Source of the DNA: Acanthaster planci
Lineage: Eukaryota; Echinodermata; Asteroidea; Valvatida; Acanthasteridae
Reading direction: 5' to 3'
Assembly (NCBI RefSeq): GCF_001949145.1
Contig: NW_019091551.1
Location: forward strand, 327,667 to 391,666
DNA length: 64,000 nucleotides
Below are positions 45,912 through 59,170 of the stretch, piece by piece. The translations under genes were made by a program, and so were the position numbers. Position 1 is the stretch's first letter. Each line of letters begins with the position of its first letter. The notes beneath the pieces were generated by a model that was not told where the DNA came from, did no database searches, and saw nothing but the letters and a program-made list of their open reading frames with translations.

Positions 45912-46929
45912 ACACACTGCATTAACTAGAAGAGAATTTCGGGGATGGGCTCCAGAATCACCAGCAGGAATCAAATCTCTGATTTTTTAATCTAGAGTCA
46001 AGAGTACGTGTACATGCTCGTTATACATACGAATGAAGGAGTTAAAAATGAAAAGAAAAGTAGGAATTGTTGGATTTGTTTCTGACACAAATGTAATGAT
46101 GAATTGGGACATGATGTTATATATACATTAATGATAGACTTATTACGTTCTCATCTGGCAAAAATGGCACCAATAATATAACTGTCAGCATAATTCTTAC
46201 CAAGGCACTTTGCAACAAAGCTCACCATGAATGTACAATCTGCAACACTAAGTTTCCCTATTTTAAATAAACATGATTTTTCCAGCACTTTAATTCCATA
46301 ACTGCAAACGAACCCACTGTTTTAACAATCTACTTAAACACAACAAATTTCTCGCTTGGTGAGGGAAAGACAGATTGCAACTATATAAAATCTTATTTTA
46401 CACCATGTGTTGGTTCAGAGTTTGTCTCTTTTACCTCCCCTACCAACACATCAGACTGCTACATGAACACGACTTTAGGTAAATGACCTGTTTAACCCTA
46501 AAGAGACAGTTTTCTGACCTCACAGCCAGGCAGAGAGGGGAGGCTTACCACTCATAAAACAAAAATCTAGACTGTCCCGTGATTTATCTTTTTGAAGCCC
46601 TGCATGCAAAGATGTACAATCTATTATACATACATCTGTCAAGTTTCAATGCAATCCAACATAGGGTTTTTTATGGTAGTTTATACCTCAAGCTTCCAAA
46701 CATGTTAGCTTCTACATTGAGTACATCACTGTGTAAAGTTACAATTTTTGGTTGACTTATCTAAAAAAATGGGTATTTTGCAAAAACAGTATATCAAATG
46801 TTCACACATGCTGTCAAAATGAGTGCAAGACATCAATAAAAATACCTGAAGGCTCAGCACTATAAAAAAATGCATGTCAACAATATCATAGAAAATGTAT
46901 AGGAGGGGCCATAGTGCCACTAGGGTTAC

Positions 46930-47046
46930 AGGGTCAAAGATTTCAGGGCATTTATTTTGTACAAAAGAACAAAATGAGTGAAGGGGAATAAGAACCTGTA
47001 ACCACTAGAATGAAGCATCAGTGTTCTACCAACTGAGCTACCCAGC
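46930..47046 (-). mobile_element. tRNA-derived SINE head or tRNA pseudogene
   Basis: On the minus strand, from about 47043, GGGCTGGGTAGCTCAGTTGG continues as TAGAACAC, a good tRNA 5' half with D-arm and A box. The T-arm is altered to GGTTCTTATTCC, and the acceptor stem does not close. It is followed by a T-rich non-tRNA tail. A functional tRNA is unlikely. Confidence 0.45.
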
Positions 47047-47413
47047 CCTACGTTGACAGGTCCTCCCAGTTGTTAACATCTTTGTTCAAGAATACTAGTC
47101 AGAAGTCATATTTACTTGTCCATAGTCAACATGTTTGCTACATCAGACTTTTGTATAGGCCAATTTTACTTTAAAGTATGACACTCAGATTAGAGTGATT
47201 TGGGCAATCCAGTGGCACCTGTAATTGGAATTGAGAATATGCACTTTCAAGTTTTATATCTCTGTCTACCATTGCACTCAATTTAGCATAATATTCATTC
47301 TTTATAGTAGTGTCCTATCATCAACTCAAATAGGTGATTTTCACTACATATATTCATTTCGTTTTCATTTAATGGCAACCAATTTCACAATATTAAATTC
47401 TAAATGTATGCAG

Positions 47414-47545
47414 GTATAGAGGCAGTGGCATAACTAGGGCTAAATGTCGGGGGGGGGCTCACATTTTGTCAAGAGGGCACCACAAGAAAAATAAGCTGCA
47501 CCTGCATTTTCAGAGAGATTATTCACTGATTTCAAATGGGGGGGG
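47414..47545 (+). repeat. dispersed repeat fragment with G-runs
   Basis: GCAGTGGCATAACTAGGGC followed by a nine-G run, and a second ten-G run near 47539, resemble the ends of short dispersed repeats (AGTGGCGTAACTAGGG type). Boundaries are unclear. Confidence 0.35.
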
Positions 47546-49939
47546 GGGAACAGGCATCTGTAGTTACGACAGTGTACGCAGGCTAGCGGATCTCAAATAA
47601 GTTGCAACAGTTAATCTGGCTTGGACCTATTAACGTTTAGGTTATGTGCAAGCTGATAGTAATCATGTCCAAGCCCCTTGTTTACAGTCTACATTTGAAG
47701 CACATTTAGCAACAAGCTGTCATGTCTGTAAATCATGACAGTATACATTTTCATGGAAGCTGTGGGGAGGGGGGTCGCATTGAAAAATAAAAAAGACAAA
47801 ATGGGGGCAAAAAAGAGAAAGAGATGAAGAAATAAGAGATGAAGGGGGATGAAAATTACTGTTTTTCTTAAATACAAAACAAAAAACCGCCACCGTAAAA
47901 CTGAGCCTCTGCAGCTGTTGCAGGTTTATCAATTCATAGCCAATGAGTGATTTCCCCCTAACTTCTCCTTAAAAAAAGTAGTCCCCTGCAGAAAAATCCT
48001 GGCAGGCAACAGCCATTTGCATTTTATAGTTGCCATTGGGAAGTACACTGGGAATGTGATTCTTGAACCAAATAGTTACCCATCATATTGCTTTAACATT
48101 CTATGGGAAATTAAGTTTATTCAGAGTTCATCACATGCCAAGTTAGTTTCACAAATACTACGAATTGTTGTCCAATAATCAATTTGAATAACCAAATGCA
48201 CCCTGCAAAGGCACCAGTGAATTTAAATGCTGTTTGGGAAGAGCAGTAAATTGACTAGTATTTGACTTGCGCATGGATTCTTGGCTCCTGGCTGGAGCGA
48301 ACAACCTGGCTCTTTAAGGGTTTTTATCATAAGGAAATGGGCTGTAACATTACCCTGTAATGTTTGGTGGGAATTTTTGGTGTAATGCATTTTTGAAATC
48401 TTGACTCTGGCTTTGGCACCACAGCTTAAAGTACTTCCTCAAGAGCAACACTGTAAAAAGCTAATATCAAATTGTTGCTTTCAGAAATAGCTGCACCGAT
48501 TACATTCCAATTTCACATGCACCCACAAGCACACACAAACACTTCAACATTATTAGCTCCACCCACCACCCAACAATCAGGGACAAACAACATTATGCAC
48601 AAATGCTTTTCATCTCAAGCCCGCATTTCTACATACAGTGACTCTTCTAGCATTTATTACTATGATTTTTACCTTCATACAATATTTTACTGCCAGCCCA
48701 ATTACGGTTTACATTTTCTTGAGAAAGTGTTAATGTAGAGGAGGCGGCAATGGCAGAGAGTGCGGCCATCCCTCCTCACTGCTTGAATTTTGGATTGCAA
48801 TAATTAAAAACAAAAACAGCCCCTCCCCAAAAAGAGCAAAAAAAAAAAAAAACCAAGACAAAAACACCCCATGCTTGATATAACATAAAATTGATGAATA
48901 ATTGATAAATGGAATACCTGCAGTAACTTCTGCTGCTGTGCATGAATATGTAAATGTACACAAAACATGGAGGAATATAACACACTCTGGCTTGTGTGGA
49001 ATAAGGGAACAAGATAGTGGTGGTAATTTGCACATTTAAAATGAAAACAAAGAAGCCTTGATGGAGTGACCAAAGGATTGGAGGTGGGTGCCACAAAGTG
49101 ACCAATATGAATTACTGGCTACCATGAATCACAGCCACACAAACACCTTTGAGCCACTGATATAGAAAGGCAGTAGCCAAAACAGACTTGTGGCTGTCAT
49201 GTCTAACCATGGAGCCATTAAACACAAGGAGTTAGAAGGAAGTCCCTACAGACTGTATTCCCATTAACTGCTCCAGTCGGCTCCACAGACTGAGTCCAGT
49301 TACCAGCCCCAGTGTTGAAGACCCTAGACATTCTTTATACACAGTGATCACCACCGCCGGGTAGCTGGTAACCCACAGACTCACTGTGTTTCGCTGTGGC
49401 ATACTAGAGTAAATGAATAGTGGAAAAGATGCACGAAGAAGGTGCGCAGTTCTCTTCAGTAATTCTCAGGAGTCAGTGAGTGATACCCGCAGATGCGCTC
49501 GGAAAGTCCTAATTGGTGGTGGTTATTTGGCAAAAGTCAGAAATTTTTATAGTCAGTTGTAACATTTTGCGGTTCTGGCGGTAGAGAATACCCAAAATAT
49601 AAACTGTGATATTTATATCATAAGTCCCCAGCCTAGTGGTTCCTAAGGTTATAAGAAGGTGGAAACAAGCTGCAGGGATGCATTTGACAACATAGTGAGG
49701 TTTCATGCTGAGACAGTTGTGGCCAATGACAGAAAGGACAACAAATCCTCCCATGTTTTTGTGTTTTTTAAATTTTTCTCTGGACCAGCTACATTCTCTC
49801 AGTTTTCTTGTGTAGTGAGTTTTGGAGAATTTGTAATAGTTAGTAACTCTGTTAATTGTTAAGAGAAACGTTTGGGGATGTTAAAGACGTAACCAGACTT
49901 TCATTGTCATTGAAATATCAGAACAAGCACTAAAATTAT

Positions 49940-50130
49940 TAAAATTTAAGTCTCCAATGGTGGTGGTTTCCGTCTCTTGGCGGCTATGTTGAATGTAGTG
50001 TTACGGACACACATGCGCGGTACCCACGATCCTTTGCAAATGCAACTCCGAGCGTTCCTTGTAGCCCACAAGCGGCACATGATTTGTTTTGTCCTTACAG
50101 CACGAGCAGTGCTGGCAGTGGCCATCATTG
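49940..50130 (-). promoter_or_regulatory. CpG-containing promoter-like stretch
   Basis: Read on the minus strand, GGATCGTGGGTACCGCGCAT is followed about 30 bases later by AACATAGCCGCCAAGAGACG, which resembles a start-site context but has ATA where ATG would be expected, and the frame closes after about a dozen codons. CpG is locally enriched. It may be a decayed promoter or first exon; no downstream exon was recognised. Confidence 0.2.
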
Positions 50131-50619
50131 ACTCTTTTGATCTCTGTATGTGCTTACTCCTTGTGTATAATAGCACCATGGTTGAACTGGCCAAACAGAG
50201 GCTTTAACCCTAAGGGGGAGGGGGGTTGAACAAATTCAAACATACCATTCTGACACAGCGCACATTTTTCTAAGAGAGATCAACCAAGAATGTACATATA
50301 CACGTATACTTTTCCAATGCAGTGCTCATTATGCCCTGGCTGGCACACTTGTAGCCTTGAACTTCAAATGACTATAAAAACAGTTCAAATTTGCATTTGT
50401 AATGATTAGGAGTGGTACATGTATATTAAGTTTTTAAAAAATGTGAGCGACGCAGCTGAGTTCTCAAGGGGAAGAATCCCCTTCCCCCGCCAAAATAACC
50501 AGACTCATTTAGGGTAAAGGGAAAGTCACACATAAATGAAGGCCACACAAGAGCAATGTCTTCAGCCACAATTAGGAGCAGAGGAGGGCTGCTGTTAGCC
50601 AAAGTGGACAGGTTGAAGC

Positions 50620-50635
50620 CACACACACACACACA
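50620..50635. repeat. (CA)n microsatellite
   Basis: About seven CA units in an AT-rich non-coding stretch. Confidence 0.7.
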
Positions 50636-52278
50636 TGTAACTGACTGAGGCTATGTAACATTGCTTACAGCATAGCCCTAGTAGCCATACATGGAGGCCC
50701 AAAAGAACTGGTAGCCACACTGGGTGTGAATAAATATTCATGGCTGCAATATGAGGCCACCCAGGCACAGTACTCTCAAGAGAACATAGCAATTGATAAG
50801 CTTAAATTTCACCTATTTATTGTCACTGTTTTCACAATGGGACTTGCATATTAAAAAAATACAGTACAATATTTAACTTGATAAGGCCTAGGAAGGCCCC
50901 TCACAAAAAAGACTTCACTTGTCCCACAGGCTGCATCACTTTTTCACTTTATTGAAGCTGCTCTCATACATAAGATAGGAACAACCCTGAACCACAAACT
51001 TGTTAGAATTGTGATATGAGCAATTCACACACAGTTAACCTCCCTCGCCAATGTGTATTTCCAGCTTGTGGGTCAACATCACCAACTAAGCACCACTTTT
51101 CTGGCTTCAGCATTTTGAAAATAGGACATCCAGTACCTCAGATTGATGACAGTTGATGAACATTCCTAAGGGAAATTTGAGAAATGGCATCCCATGTGCT
51201 GAAAAGGAGAGTTGCAAGATTTGCTACATGCATGTAACAGAGTTGCACTGTGTTAACCCCCCCTCACAATGTGATGCATGTTTCTATTGATTTATGCACT
51301 CTAACAAGGATTTCATGGTACAGGTGTATTACAAATTGCATTCAAGCTGCTTGTCATGGCATCTGAGCATCTGAACATCAATTGCAACATCCAACACAAT
51401 GTACCAGTCTATGCCCTCAGATGTACACAAATACTTGTACTGTAGTTGTGGCAGCTTACACTTGTCTTTTTACCTATATCGTGAGGACCGAAAATGCCGA
51501 GGACAAACTTTTGTCCTCAAAACTTGGTCTGGAATTTTGTAAACAAAGAAATTGTTCCCTTAACTAGGGAAGACCTACCCAACCCATGTCACAGCCACAC
51601 CTTTTTTCACGTTTTTACTTTCCAAGTACTTTTACTATAAAAAGACTTTTTGCGATCCACTTGAGAGTTGCTTTCAATGGCGGATTTAAATCCAATGCTA
51701 TTTGTCAAAAGTGACACTGATGAAGGCGAACATCCATAATGGCTTTCCAATATCACAACCATGAATACTATTAATTTATACTGAATGAAGAGTATTAAGA
51801 TGTATGTTTCAAGATAGGAATATGACTTTTTAAGTCAACCAGCAAAGCACTGTCAAATGCCTTTAGTTCATACTGGAATACATAATCATTTACAATTCAA
51901 GCATTATCATTAACGTTTTTGAACAATGAATACTCAGTGATTTGTTTCNTACATATGAATTTGCCAGTGCTCTTTTTTTTACATCAGCAAGAATACAGTG
52001 AAATGTGAGCTATTGAGCACAATGATGGCCTCCAACATGTTTACTTGAATATCCACCTCTAATACATAAATGCACTACATGTATTGTTTCCCAGTGGAAA
52101 TATTAATATTAAATTGCCATTAAGCCATTATTTTTTACAAGAATTATGCAGGTATGGGTGCATCAGAAGCAATACATTGACAAGAGTCAAGTTCAAACTC
52201 ACTAACCTGAAAACCTTCAATAATACCAATTTCAAAATGTCTCCATGCTTTCATTATGGCATGTGAGAAGAACTGCAA

Positions 52279-52807
52279 TTAAAGGTTAACAGAAATTGAG
52301 AACATTTACTTCATGTATTCAAGTATTTCAAAATATCAATAACTACGTAACCATTTCGAAAACATAATCAATTCAACATTTACCCCATTAATTGTGATCC
52401 CAAAATCAATAAAAAGATCCTGCGTTTCCCCTCCCACAAAAAATCCCCTTTTGGCCGTTTGCGCTCCCAGGCTGATTTGATGACGTCATCGGCAGAACAC
52501 CGACATGTACAGTGTACATGTACATTGCATGATTGCACACAGTACATGCAGAATCGCACGCTTGCAATAGACCACGTTGAGCTTGATGTAGCTTGGCCCA
52601 CAGGCAAACCCTGTCTTAGTTCAAGAAATACAAGGTAGGATTGTGTCTTTTAATTTGTACCTTGAACCGACACACTTTTTATTCATTTTGGGGTCACGAT
52701 TAATGGCATAAACATTGAATTTATAATGTTTTTTAAATGGGTACACAATTATTGCTATTTTGAAATACTTTATGAACTAAATGTTTTCAATTTCTGTTAA
52801 CCTTTAA
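52279..52807. mobile_element. foldback MITE with about 130-bp terminal inverted repeats and TTAA duplication
   Basis: TTAA at 52279-52282 and 52804-52807 flank a 521-bp element. The ends read AGGTTAACAGAAATTG (left) and the exact inverse CAATTTCTGTTAACCT (right). The arms remain alignable inward over about 130 bases: left 52283-52415, right 52675-52803, sharing AACATTTA, AAGTATTTCAAAATA, CCCATTAAT-like and CCCCAAAATNAATAAAAAG-like words in inverted order. The 260-base centre holds a perfect CRE-type palindrome TGACGTCA at 52481-52488 and GTACATGTACATTGCATG-like palindromes. It encodes no protein, so it must have moved using another element's transposase, probably of a TTAA-cutting type. Confidence 0.8.
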
Positions 52808-54399
52808 AGTCAGGTTCGTTTTGAATATCAACATTACATGCTTACACCTTCACCAATGCAAACTACACTGCAAGTGTTTTCGTCACAATTATTTGCAGCT
52901 TTTGATGCTCTCTGGTATGTGGTTTCCTTAAAGAATACATTGGGTATTCCATAGTTACTACTTGTGCACTTTGCACAATGGTGTTGTGATCTAAAACCAC
53001 TTCATCCAGGGAGATTCATACCAAAAAGCACTTCTGACAACCTTTTCATACCAAGTACCATCAACTTTAATTAATGGTATGCAGAATTTGGAATGGGCTA
53101 CCAGTGCAGTGAAACAAAAATGTCTTTATTTGGCACTTGTGAGTGGCCCAACAGTGCCCTCTATAAAATTCCCAGAGAAAGCACAAGTTCATCATAATAC
53201 AGAAAGGACTATGAGACTTGAGAAATGAACTAACTGATAATACCCTACAAATTAACTACTTATTTTATAAGTTAAAAACTGAATAATGTAGTACAGATGT
53301 TCACACATTATCAAGGGTTTCATAGTCTGCCATGCTACTTAAATTATTTGCATAAAGGTCAAACGTAAATTACTCTTGAGATTGTTCATTCTTGAATTAA
53401 AACTTTGCGATACAGCTCCTTGAAACACTCCAGCTAATCAAAGAACTTGATGGCAATCACACACTGGCCATTTGGAAATTATTCCAAAGACATCAAGATT
53501 TGTAGAACAACTTGATGTTAACACTTCCTGAACTCTTAAATATGGAGATGAACACACTGGAAGCACAGAAGTGGAGCCCAAGGCTGGATAAACCCATGAC
53601 TAGCCATCTGTATGTGTCTGACTAGACGCACTCTTCACCAGACATCAGTAGAGGATTAACATATTCAAATCCCTCAAACTCTGACTGGTCAATGCGACTG
53701 ACCATCCTCCTAGTGGACAAGAAACAAAAACCAGAACAAAAATATCAAAAGCATGGCAGTGATTGGCTGCTTCATTTTGTGACAGGGATGTGCTGTGAAG
53801 TGAAGCCTGCCCATTTTGTTTCAACATATGCCAATTCATATATTATGTGGAAAAAAAAAATATTAATGAGCTGTTTGGATCACTCTTGTCTTCGTTAATT
53901 TTTTTTCACTCTAAATCCCATAAGAATAGAAGAATGTCTCTTGGTTACAATAAGATCTTCGGTTCCTTTAAAATCAACAACATATTTGTAACTCCAACAG
54001 TACCTAGTTTTAATCACATTACATCTTACTTTCAAAGTGTGGGACATAATTTAGCCAAGGTAAACAGTGGTAAAGTTATCTATTATTTTCAAGATGCAAC
54101 CACTAACTTATCACCAAATATGACACTTCCTCATTGTCAGGACATGGTATTTTGGGCCTACTCAGTCGCCCCAACAAACCACAGATAGGTAGTTAAGCCA
54201 CTTAAAGAATGTTCCATTCTTCCACAAAAGCAAATTTAGTTAAAAATCATGAAGCATTCTGGGTATAATGGGTAATATCTGCAAAATTAGAAATGCATTC
54301 AACTTCTATGAATTCCCAGAGCAGTGTTCTCCATGAAAGATGTTTCCAGGTAGGCTGCCCAGCTAAAATTACCCACTTCCCATTTTAGTTTACAACAGT
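52808..54399. other. non-coding DNA, no gene recognised
   Basis: Short open frames only, none with a domain or convincing splice sites. No dispersed repeat was recognised. Confidence 0.5.
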
Positions 54400-54568
54400 C
54401 AGTCTGCAGTGGCAAGGATAATGAGGTCACTGCACGATATTTATTTGCAGTTCTCTCCACACAGTTTCGCTGCGAGACTTGCGCGAGGATTTTCGAGAGT
54501 TCGCCGGGTGCTTTTCCAACTACACGTTTTAAAACGCTGTACACCTGATGCCCAAGATAGTGTGGTAA
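54400..54568 (+). promoter_or_regulatory. CpG-rich candidate first exon or promoter
   Basis: The stretch 54465-54545 is strongly CpG-enriched (GCTGCGAGACTTGCGCGAGG) within CpG-poor DNA. It ends with an ideal plus-strand donor GTG/GTAAGTAT at about 54565. The open plus frame (in-frame ATG at 54409 or 54421) would give an arginine-rich, amphipathic N-terminus (RLARGFSRVRRVLF) like a mitochondrial presequence. No following exon was recognised before the retrotransposon, and the opposite strand is also open, so strand and function are uncertain. Confidence 0.3.
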
Positions 54569-57045
54569 GTATATTGCTCATTTCTTCAAAGTATAATGAT
54601 ATAAAAATCGGTGAGATTTTTTTCCATTTTTCTATGATATATCATCAGCGCAAGACAGGTTGTCATATAGGGGTAAAATTGCTCTGTTACCCAGACAAAC
54701 AAAATCATCAAAATGTGTCCGTATATTTGGAAATAAGATATGTTTTGAGTTTGGTTAGGGCTTTAACTTGTGTTGAGTATCTATTTTATTTTTTCAGAAG
54801 TATTTTTCGTTGCGAGATTTCACACCATTTGGGGCATTTTTGCCATATTTTGTGCATGCAGCCATGACAAATGCATGTGTGGCCATGACAAATGCACAAA
54901 CATGATGAAGGTGCTACATGTACAGCTAGCATTTTTCTTTTTTTATTTTACTTCTTTAAGGGGATTTTTCATGGCCACGTGATGGTTGCTTTTCCCGTTC
55001 ATACCATTCATTGGAAACAAATGACTCTGCATGAGAGAATTCCGTTCTCCAGGTAGGCCTGGAGAGATGGTACACGAACACATAAATAAAGCACATTATT
55101 AATTTAGACACAAATTCAGCTTGGGGTTCAGCAGCCATTTATATCTTCTTAAATGTCATTTTATAATGATATTTTCTTTATTTTGTTTTCTTATTATTCG
55201 TTCATTTGCTGCAAGGTCAAATACCAAATAAACATTGAACCATGTTTAAACTTTTCCAGAAACGTGTTACACAATATACAGTGCATTCCATCACAGCAAG
55301 AATTCACTATACTGAATTTGTTTAAACTCACAAGCATTAATCCTTAATGTGCATATCGCCTTTATCATGTACAAAATGTAGCTTTCTATTAACCTGTTAA
55401 TCACAATAACTCAAAATAAAAATGCAGGTGAGTCTTATAAGAACTTGACAAGCTTCAACCCTTCCAACTCCACTGTCATTACAACAATCAGATTTAAGTT
55501 AGGTCTAAATGCCTTAATACTCAAATGTAATACAGTGTTTTGTGGGGGAATAACGCCTACCAAGAGGAAATCCTGAACCCCCAGAAGAGAAACCAACAAA
55601 AGGGCAGTCGTTGGGGAGGTACTGGGATATTTTCGTTGTAGTCTGAAAGGCTGCATGTAATGGCGAATGTGTTGCTGTCACTAGCACTGCAATGAACTCA
55701 TCACCTGTCATGCATTGTTTATGAAGGAAACTTTCCACCAACCTCTACACACTCATTGTATATTGACAGGCATGGCATGAGACTCACCGGCCGATGACCA
55801 TGTGCCACCACCTCGCATTGCTTGCATAAAGAAGGATTGTCGCAAGTTTTGTTTGCCAGTCAACGTTGAAATGTAAACACTGCTGGAAGGGATGGTAGCT
55901 TTCCATAAAGCAGATTAAGCTTTATATATTACATATAAATATTACATGTACCAGCATGTATCAGTGTCAGAAAAGGGATTTTACAAGGTATGCTCCTTTC
56001 AATATACATGCCATTTTTTTGCAGTAAGTTTTCTTGTTCTGAAAAAGCACTGACAATTTTTTTTTATTGGTGCTCCATACATCACATGTGTCTCAATCAT
56101 ACAGTAGCTGATTTGTTACGGTGTGCTGTGTGAAGTTTCCTTTTCATTTATAGAATTTTCAACAACTTGCATGTCATTTTGTTGATTGAGAAAAACTATT
56201 TATTGGAAAAACTATGTGAGCTTGTCTCTTGTGTTTTATACATGGTTGTTGATTTTGTTCCTTGGTGTTGGGCAAACACATCAACTTGCAAGAATGCCTT
56301 TTTTACACTGAACTGGTACTTGTTTTGAAAAGAAAGCTTTATTTTTGCACAAAATATAATTGAAATTCTTTCTGAAAAGGAAGTATCTGTTCTTGAAAAA
56401 ACCATTATGATGGGGCACTTCAATGTTGGACCATTAGTTTCTGGGGATAAGCTGAGAAATCAAGGTATCCTGACCCAGGCAAACTGTAAGCTGTCACCAA
56501 ATTATCTGACTTTGGAAGAGTGAGACCTGGTCTCTTTATTTTGTTTTTTTGGGGGGGGGATTTTGATGTGGTACCACAGAAAAGAGTGTGTTTTTAGCAA
56601 GTTTTGTAACGCAAATTTCATCGGTTTGCAGTCGTATATTTATCGTCCTTTTACACTAACTAATTGTCTCCAGATGGCTCCTGAAAGTAATCTACAGTTA
56701 TCTGTCCATCACAAACACGTCATTTTGGCATAAAACTCAATAAAAATAGGTGAAATAAATGGATTTCTGGATGCTGCCCAAGTCATGAATATTCATTACT
56801 AGTGCCTACTACATGGAAAACCGTGCATACATAGCAAATATAATGACCAGCTTTTACATGCACTGCAGACTGACTGCAAAGACGAAAGTTGTTTTCCATT
56901 GAATTTGTTTTCCTTGTGCAAACTTTCGGTAACCCAGTCTACAGCTGTTCAAGTTCCCTTGGCCAAGCAGCTGTTTAGTGAGCTCATTATTTCAATAAAT
57001 TCCCCCAAAAGGTACTGATGAATATGACAAGGAAACACATAAAAT
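54569..57045. other. non-coding DNA, no gene recognised
   Basis: AT-rich sequence with ACATGTACATGT-type words and T/A runs. Short frames only. One minus-strand frame at 55514-55741 was considered as a kinase tail and rejected (see rejected items). Confidence 0.45.
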
Positions 57046-57050
57046 ACATT

Positions 57051-57235
57051 TGTAGTATTAATGAAGGCAGATCAAACTCAATAAAGTCGAAATGAATACA
57101 GAACAAATCTTATCTCCAAAGCAGTTTATTAGTGTCGGTTCTCCACCATGCTGCTATCCCATAATAAACCATCTTCCTAGAGGTCAACCTAATTCACAGA
57201 GGTCATGCACTATGCATATTCATCGAGACACTACA
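57051..57235 (-). repeat. 3' LTR of the gypsy element
   Basis: Bounded by TGTAGTATTAATGAAGG and GAGACACTACA on the plus strand. The facing copy at 62051-62222 shares CTCAATAAAGT (an AATAAA-containing word), TTCTCCACCATGCTGCTATCCC and GCACTATGCATATTCATC. Just inside it (about 57240-57252) an A-run followed by GGGG on the minus strand forms the expected polypurine tract for plus-strand priming. Confidence 0.88.
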
Positions 57236-58279
57236 GCTGCCCCTTTTTTTTAGATTCAAGCAAACATAATTATCCCAGTGAAATAGAGAAACTTAAATAA
57301 GGCAGGGTGAATGATCAAGATTATAGATGTACAGGGGTACAGTGTACAGAAGTTAACTTTTTTGGCATACACTCCGTTGATAAAACTAATACTTCACCAT
57401 TCAAACTTGCAACGGTCAAACCTTCTTCTTTATCCTTTTCCTGTGCCAAGTGATTGATGGAATCCATACTTTCTCATCACTTTTGCTTTAAGTAAGGATG
57501 AGAAAGTCAGGAATGACTCAGGTTTCACAATCTATCCACTACCATCCCAAAAGATAAATTTATAGTTGCAAATGAAGGGTTTATGCTCATGGATCATACA
57601 CTGTACCACACATTATGTCCTTTTCAAAAGTCAACATTAATTATTTTAGTTGGAATTTCTATAATCATTTACATGCACATAACATGCTTTACATATAAGT
57701 ATGCAATCTTTTCAATTGAATTTTGGCTTTTGCAACAAACTTTTAACTTCAGTACTTCAAACTTTGATGCGATGTATTTGATTTTTTTTTACTATTTTGG
57801 ACCCTTTGCATTCTCTTGGTCATAAGACAGTCTTCCAACTATTTGGGAGGTTTCCTGTTTTTCTCTCACGGTCTGGCGTTTGAGAACCACTTTGACTTTC
57901 ATCCGTACTCTGAATGTCTAACTCCGTCCCAACTCCTTCTAACTCCTCAAAGTGAGGATTCTTTAACATTTGGATTTTCTGGATTGTTGTCATGCTCTGG
58001 TGTATTGTACTCTTTGACATGTGTGCTGTTTCTTTTGTATCTCACTCTTGCTGGAGATTGTACTGTTATGCTATTCCCTTCCTTCGGAACCAAGGTATAT
58101 GGAGTTGTCTTAAACGGAGTGGTTAGTTTACCCTGACAGCTTGTTTTACAAGAACTGTGTCCCCTGGCTGGAGATCCCTATCTGCAGCTCCTCTCTTGTT
58201 ATCTATATATAACTTTTTCTGTATTTCTGTGTGGTATCTCTGTCTCTCACTTCTTTGTCAAGACCTTGACTGTCAACAT

Positions 58280-59137
58280 CTACATGTAACTACTGAAGTT
58301 TGGTTTTCAGTTTCCGGCCAAACATCAGTTCCGCCGGCGACACCCTTGTGGTTGCATGAGGCGTGGCTCTATATGCAAACAGGTAAGTAAAGATTTCTGT
58401 CTTCAAGCCACAAGACTCAGCCATAGCAATGCTGATGCATTTAATCAGTGATCTACTCTGTCTTCCAATCTCACCATTTGCAGCTGGATGGAGGGGTGTT
58501 ACAGCTCTGTGTCTAATATCATTATCGTTCGGATACTTCTACACAACCTCAGGCCCAAACTGTGGTCCATTTTCTGATGTGATGGATCTTGGCAGGCTGT
58601 AACAACTAAACATGTTCTCCAAAGCCTCAATGATGCACTCACTTGAAGTGTCTGTCTTTCACGGTTTCCACTTCATAAAACTGACTATAGCAGTCAACTA
58701 CCACAAAAACAGAATGCTTCGACAGTAGTGGTCCCATCAGGTCAATGGCCAAATCCTGCCAAGCTGCTGTTTCATCGGTGTGATGTGGCCTTCAGTGGCT
58801 CTGGATTGGGCATCAATCCAGTAATTTGACATTCATGACACGATCTTACATACGTTTCAACATCCTTTACCATCTGAGGCCACCACACTTTGGTTCTTAG
58901 AGTCTCCTTCGTTCCAAAATGGCCCTGATGAGTCAGTTTGACACATCTCATTCTCAATTTCTTTGGAATGACAATCCTGGTTCCCTTAACAACTAGGTGC
59001 CCAATGCAGCTCAGCTCATGTCTTACTGCCTGAAAGTTTACACTGGATCTTTCCCATTGATCATCCATGAGACACCCTTGCACAGCAGTAAGTTCCTCAT
59101 CACTCTTCAATTCTTCTTCGACTTTTCTCATTGACAT
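58280..59137 (-). pseudogene. gypsy integrase remnant
   Basis: The zinc-binding HHCC part reads H..GH (LTHQGHFGTKETLRTKVWWP) and then CHEC near 58830. The core follows: DLMGP (first Asp) near 58735, SENGPQF near 58558-58578 where Glu replaces the usual Asp of the T/S-D-N-G motif, and ANGEIGRQSR near 58475 with the catalytic Glu. SPAELMFGRKLKTKL near 58300-58345 is the typical integrase C-terminal stretch. Stop codons and frameshifts near 58650 and 58540 inactivate it. Confidence 0.78.
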
Positions 59138-59170
59138 TTCTCTGGGGATGCTTCCCTTGCCACAAAACAG

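Larger units (their letters stand above)
40462..52278. other. non-coding DNA with scattered small repeats
   Basis: No exon could be supported on either strand. Identified pieces are listed separately. Two unresolved bases (N) occur, at about 40580 and 51949. Other content is simple: A-run near 48838-48852, (CA)n near 50621-50635, and G-runs near 40490-40630 flanked by words also seen in other dispersed repeats. Confidence 0.5.

Noticed and set aside
46980-47046. Functional tRNA gene on the minus strand
   Set aside because: The A box is good but the T-arm and acceptor stem do not fold; a SINE head or pseudogene is more likely.
49977-50207. 76-codon plus-strand frame starting MAAM
   Set aside because: No recognisable family, and the same stretch is open on the minus strand; kept only as a promoter-like observation.
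55514-55741. Minus-strand frame containing PFVGFSS, resembling an AGC kinase hydrophobic motif, as the last exon of the kinase at 63.5 kb
   Set aside because: The nearest acceptor (CCTTTCAG) is phase 0, while the kinase exon donor requires one base to complete its codon; joining shifts the frame away from FVGFS. No acceptor with the right phase was found.
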